64,000 nucleotides of DNA, from NCBI GenBank assembly GCA_017643165.1, contig JAEPNY010000001.1, forward strand, positions 868,001 through 932,000, given 5' to 3'. The position numbers and the translations under genes were made by a program. Shown here piece by piece: positions 62,732 through 64,000 of this stretch; position 1 is the first letter of the stretch; the number at the start of each line of letters is the position of its first letter. Origin of the DNA: Psychroserpens sp. GTDB taxonomy: Bacteria; Bacteroidota; Bacteroidia; Flavobacteriales; Flavobacteriaceae. Under the pieces are notes generated by a model, which was not told the origin of the DNA, made no database searches, and saw only the letters and a list, made by a program, of their open reading frames with translations.

Positions 62732-63511
62732 ATGAAACGATATCTTCAAATTTTAAATGGCGTTGCATTTGTGGCGACCATTTTTATGAACTACCTGTCT
62801 AATACAGGTAAAATGAATAATACTACAATTGGAGAAGTTTCAGGTGGTCTTCAAACGCTATTTACGCCTGCCGGTTATGCTTTTGCAATTTGGGGATTGA
62901 TCTATTTATTGCTCTTGGGATATATTTTGTATCAAGGACGTAGTTTATTTGTTAAGGTTCGTGATGATGCATTTGTATTAAATATTGGTTGGTGGTTTAT
63001 CATTTCCTGTATTGCAAATAGTTTGTGGATCGTGAGCTGGATTTATGAGTATACTGGATTGTCATGTATTTTTATTTTTCTTTTACTTTTTTCATTACTG
63101 AAGATTATTTGGAATAATCGTATGGAATTATGGGATGCTCCTATTTCCGTGATCTTATTTTTATGGTGGCCTTTTGTGATATATAGCGGTTGGGTCACTG
63201 TGGCAAGTATTGCAAATGTGTCGGCTTATTTATTGAAAATTGGTTGGAACGGTTTTGGAATTTCACCAGTTACTTGGGCCATAATAATGATTGTTATTGC
63301 AAGTATCATTAATCTTGCGATTACCTGGAAACGCAATATGCGTGAATTCGCACTGGTTGGTGCTTGGGCGCTGATTGCGATTGGAGTGGCAAATCAAAAT
63401 ACAGAACTTAATTTAGCATATACAGCTTACGTCTTTGCGGCACTATTAATTTTGAGTAGTTGTATTCATGGAATAAAAAATATCAAGACCAATCCATTTT
63501 TTAATAATTAG
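62732..63511 (+). CDS. TspO-like tryptophan-rich membrane protein
   Basis: 259 aa with about seven transmembrane helices and many tryptophans. FTPAGYAFAIWGLIYLLLLGY (about 45-65), NSLWIVSWIYE and WPFVIYSGWVTVASIAN resemble TspO/MBR family segments in a longer form. Ligand and role are unknown. It starts 11 nt after the dipeptidase gene, probably in one transcript. Confidence 0.72.
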   Translation: MKRYLQILNGVAFVATIFMNYLSNTGKMNNTTIGEVSGGLQTLFTPAGYAFAIWGLIYLLLLGYILYQGRSLFVKVRDDAFVLNIGWWFIISCIANSLWIVSWIYEYTGLSCIFIFLLLFSLLKIIWNNRMELWDAPISVILFLWWPFVIYSGWVTVASIANVSAYLLKIGWNGFGISPVTWAIIMIVIASIINLAITWKRNMREFALVGAWALIAIGVANQNTELNLAYTAYVFAALLILSSCIHGIKNIKTNPFFNN

Positions 63512-63615
63512 GGTTTAATCGTTGTTATTATGCGCTTTAGGAAAAAATAGCTGTACCTTTACTGCTAATAAAGGAATGACACTTAAATTAGAAGATCATT
63601 CGAGAACTAGTTTTT

Positions 63616-64000
63616 ATGTCATTTCAATCTTTAGGCTTGTCTGATGCCTTGTTAAAAGCAATTAGCAAAAAAGGATACGAATCTCCAAGTCCCATCCAAG
63701 AAAAAGCAATTCCTTCTATTTTAGAGGGACGAGATGTATTAGCATCTGCTCAAACTGGAACAGGAAAAACCGCAGGATTTACCTTACCCTTACTACATTA
63801 TCTGTCTGAAAACCCAAAAGCAAAATTTAGACCTATTCGAGCATTGATTCTAACTCCAACACGAGAGCTTGCAGCACAAGTATATCAAAGTGTACAAGAT
63901 TATGGCGAATTCTTGAATATTAGAAGCGCTGTTATTTTTGGCGGAGTAAATCAAAAACCTCAAGTTGCTAAATTGCGTAAAGGTGTGGATGTTTTAATTG
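63616..64000 (+). CDS. DEAD-box RNA helicase, 3' truncated by the window
   Basis: The first 128 codons are present, open to the window end. Q motif: [14 protein letters not shown]; Walker A/motif I: AQTGTGKT; motif Ia: PTRELA; then FGGVNQ. The start [16 protein letters not shown] fits the RhlE group, which acts in rRNA maturation and cold adaptation. The remaining motifs lie beyond position 64000. Confidence 0.9.
   Translation, partial: MSFQSLGLSDALLKAISKKGYESPSPIQEKAIPSILEGRDVLASAQTGTGKTAGFTLPLLHYLSENPKAKFRPIRALILTPTRELAAQVYQSVQDYGEFLNIRSAVIFGGVNQKPQVAKLRKGVDVLI

Noticed and set aside
63556-63574. CCTTTA/TAAAGG inverted repeat before the helicase
   Set aside because: A 6-bp arm pair in AT-rich DNA is easily chance and there is no linked promoter box.

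Overview
This AT-rich 64 kb window is chromosomal DNA from a member of the Bacteroidota, most likely a marine Flavobacteriaceae. The signs are: promoters of the form TTG-N18-20-TAnnTTTG; almost no Shine-Dalgarno sequences (rpsU is the exception); a secreted protein with a type B type IX secretion (T9SS) sorting domain; a lipoprotein with an acidic export signal after the lipid-bearing cysteine; lineage-typical families (GSCFA, DUF2851, DUF4369, bTHX, DUF3467 after rpoC); and the order tRNAs-tuf-tRNA-Trp-secE-nusG-rplKAJL-rpoBC. No insertion sequence, prophage, CRISPR array or classical defence island was seen. The accessory interest lies in regulatory DNA and very small genes.

Layout. 1-5460: tail of an unidentified gene, initiator tRNA, a lipoprotein amidohydrolase, a SpoU methyltransferase and the ribosome-assembly GTPases era and der. 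5471-11133: a T9SS cargo protein with a C-type lectin domain, then a reverse-strand group of M23 peptidase, MerR regulator, LemA and two TPM-domain proteins. 11314-14906: alaS and a GSCFA protein. 14909-22267: a sensory cluster (lipoprotein, beta-propeller protein, two paralogous TPR histidine kinases, one NarL-type response regulator), with the same 18-bp dyad at the same distance from the -7 box of its first and last units. 22260-26456: coaD, ddl, a PASTA protein, rluD, yaaA and a small gene for ribosomal protein bTHX. 26544-35803: membrane and metabolic genes (TPR, UDG-like, DUF2851, PspC, K+ channel, AGCS symporter, HhH protein, acyl-CoA dehydrogenase, a carboxypeptidase-regulatory-domain protein).

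35822-51112 is the translation/transcription core: rpsU with a strong SD, xerC-like recombinase, hpf, tRNA-Thr/Tyr/Gly/Thr, tuf, tRNA-Trp, secE, nusG, L11, L1, L10, L7/L12, rpoB, rpoC and a DUF3467 gene, with hairpins in several spacers. 51168-56472 holds a YjdI-like Fe-S protein, prfC, idi-queD-manA, a second tRNA-Thr copy and a DUF4369 lipoprotein. 56521-59858 holds a DUF819 transporter and a tight SPFH/band-7 operon with four very small genes (58, 52, 23 and 59 aa), found by reading the strand directly. 59945-61407 contains a sigma-54-type promoter with its own terminator and no ORF (candidate sRNA), an alpha/beta hydrolase, and a 370-bp spacer with a perfect 24-bp palindrome and a second candidate small transcript. 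The window ends with alkB, a VanX-type dipeptidase, a TspO-like membrane protein and the start of a DEAD-box helicase.

The most notable observations are the orphan sigma-54 transcription unit at 59945-60085, the paired operators bracketing the two-kinase cluster, and the small-protein SPFH operon.
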